From: Alphaproteobacteria bacterium | GTDB lineage: Bacteria; Pseudomonadota; Alphaproteobacteria; Sneathiellales; Sneathiellaceae | Assembly: GCA_006226265.1 (NCBI GenBank) | Contig: SBHH01000099.1 | Span: forward strand, 1 to 6,755 | Length of the DNA stretch: 6,755 bases | Direction of reading: 5' to 3' | Shown here: piece by piece, positions 6,386 to 6,755 of the stretch | Layout of the letters: each line of letters begins with the position of its first letter | Position numbering within the stretch: position 1 is the first letter of the stretch | Program-made: the position numbers and the translations under genes | Notes under the pieces: model-generated | Database searches by the model: none | The model's input: the letters and a program-made list of their open reading frames with translations, nothing else | Told to the model about the DNA's origin: nothing

Positions 6386-6755
6386 ATCTCCTTTTAAAGC
6401 CGGTTTCCATTCCTTTTCCGTTTTGGCGGATAAAGGCACCGGCGGCGTTGCTCCTCCTCCTCATTCTGGTGGCGGCCCTGCTCATCGCCGGGACGACCGG
6501 CGCGGTGCCGATTCCCCTTGGCGATCTTCTGACCGGGGGATTGAGTGCACAGCAGGAGGGGGTCTTCTTCGCGATCCGCCTGCCGCGCATTTGCCTGGCA
6601 ATCCTTGTGGGCGGCGGCCTTGCGGTTTCCGGCGCTGCGATGCAGGGCCTCTTTCGCAATCCGCTTGCCGATCCCGGCCTCATTGGCATTGCGATGAGCG
6701 CAGCGCTTGCCGTTGCCATCGTGATTGTCCTTCTGGGATCGATGAGCGGGGCACT
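6382..6755 (+). CDS. hmuU: Haem ABC transporter permease, FecCD family (partial, cut by window edge)
   Basis: The first 124 codons are present and the frame is open to the end; FecCD permeases have about 330-360 residues, so roughly two thirds is missing. The visible part has a first membrane helix (about 20-40), then VPIPLGDLL, the conserved RLPR (66-69), a second helix, and the signature [20 protein letters not shown] (83-102). The ADPGLIG form is typical of haem permeases as opposed to siderophore ones. After it, the usual SSGAAL is replaced by AMSAAL (104-109). ATG 6382 overlaps the hmuT stop (ATGA). With HmuT and an ATPase (HmuV, expected downstream) it would move haem into the cytoplasm. 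Confidence 0.92.
   Translation, partial: MNLLLKPVSIPFPFWRIKAPAALLLLLILVAALLIAGTTGAVPIPLGDLLTGGLSAQQEGVFFAIRLPRICLAILVGGGLAVSGAAMQGLFRNPLADPGLIGIAMSAALAVAIVIVLLGSMSGA

Overview
The window is the front and middle of a haem-iron acquisition operon, all on the + strand, from a Gram-negative bacterium. The outer-membrane receptor, TonB and lipid-exporting style of the genes point to a proteobacterium. A GC-rich third-codon bias, a HemP/HmuP-type small protein and tight ATGA gene overlaps make an alphaproteobacterium most likely. I cannot name the genus from sequence alone.

Layout: positions 1-226 are non-coding. They hold a probable rho-independent terminator of an upstream gene (36-70), a short palindrome (121-133), and a promoter-like element whose -10 side is overlapped by a good classical Fur box (159-178). 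Next comes hemP (227-400, 57 aa), then an 89-bp spacer with small inverted repeats, then the TonB-dependent haem receptor hmuR (490-2535). After that the order is tonB (2543-3409), hmuS (3426-4520), exbB (4510-5121), exbD (5118-5549), the haem-binding periplasmic protein hmuT (5546-6385), and the start of the permease hmuU (6382 to the window edge, cut). The ATPase gene hmuV would be expected just beyond the edge.

How the genes fit together: HmuR binds haem or a haemoprotein at the cell surface and moves haem through the outer membrane using proton-motive force passed on by the locus-encoded TonB-ExbB-ExbD complex. HmuT catches haem in the periplasm and hands it to HmuU (with HmuV) for import. 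HmuS receives or degrades haem in the cytoplasm. HemP is probably an activator or co-activator of receptor expression, and Fur (or a Fur-like regulator) probably represses the operon when iron is plentiful. The energy-transducing genes are interleaved with the transport genes instead of forming a separate block, and the genes from hmuS to hmuU overlap, so the whole set appears to be made as one unit.

I found no mobile element, CRISPR array, tRNA or rRNA. Most of the window is a recognisable system. The points worth a second look are an Asn at the critical His position of the TonB membrane helix, the compact ExbB, the interleaved gene order, and the unexplained palindromes near the promoter and in the hemP-hmuR spacer.
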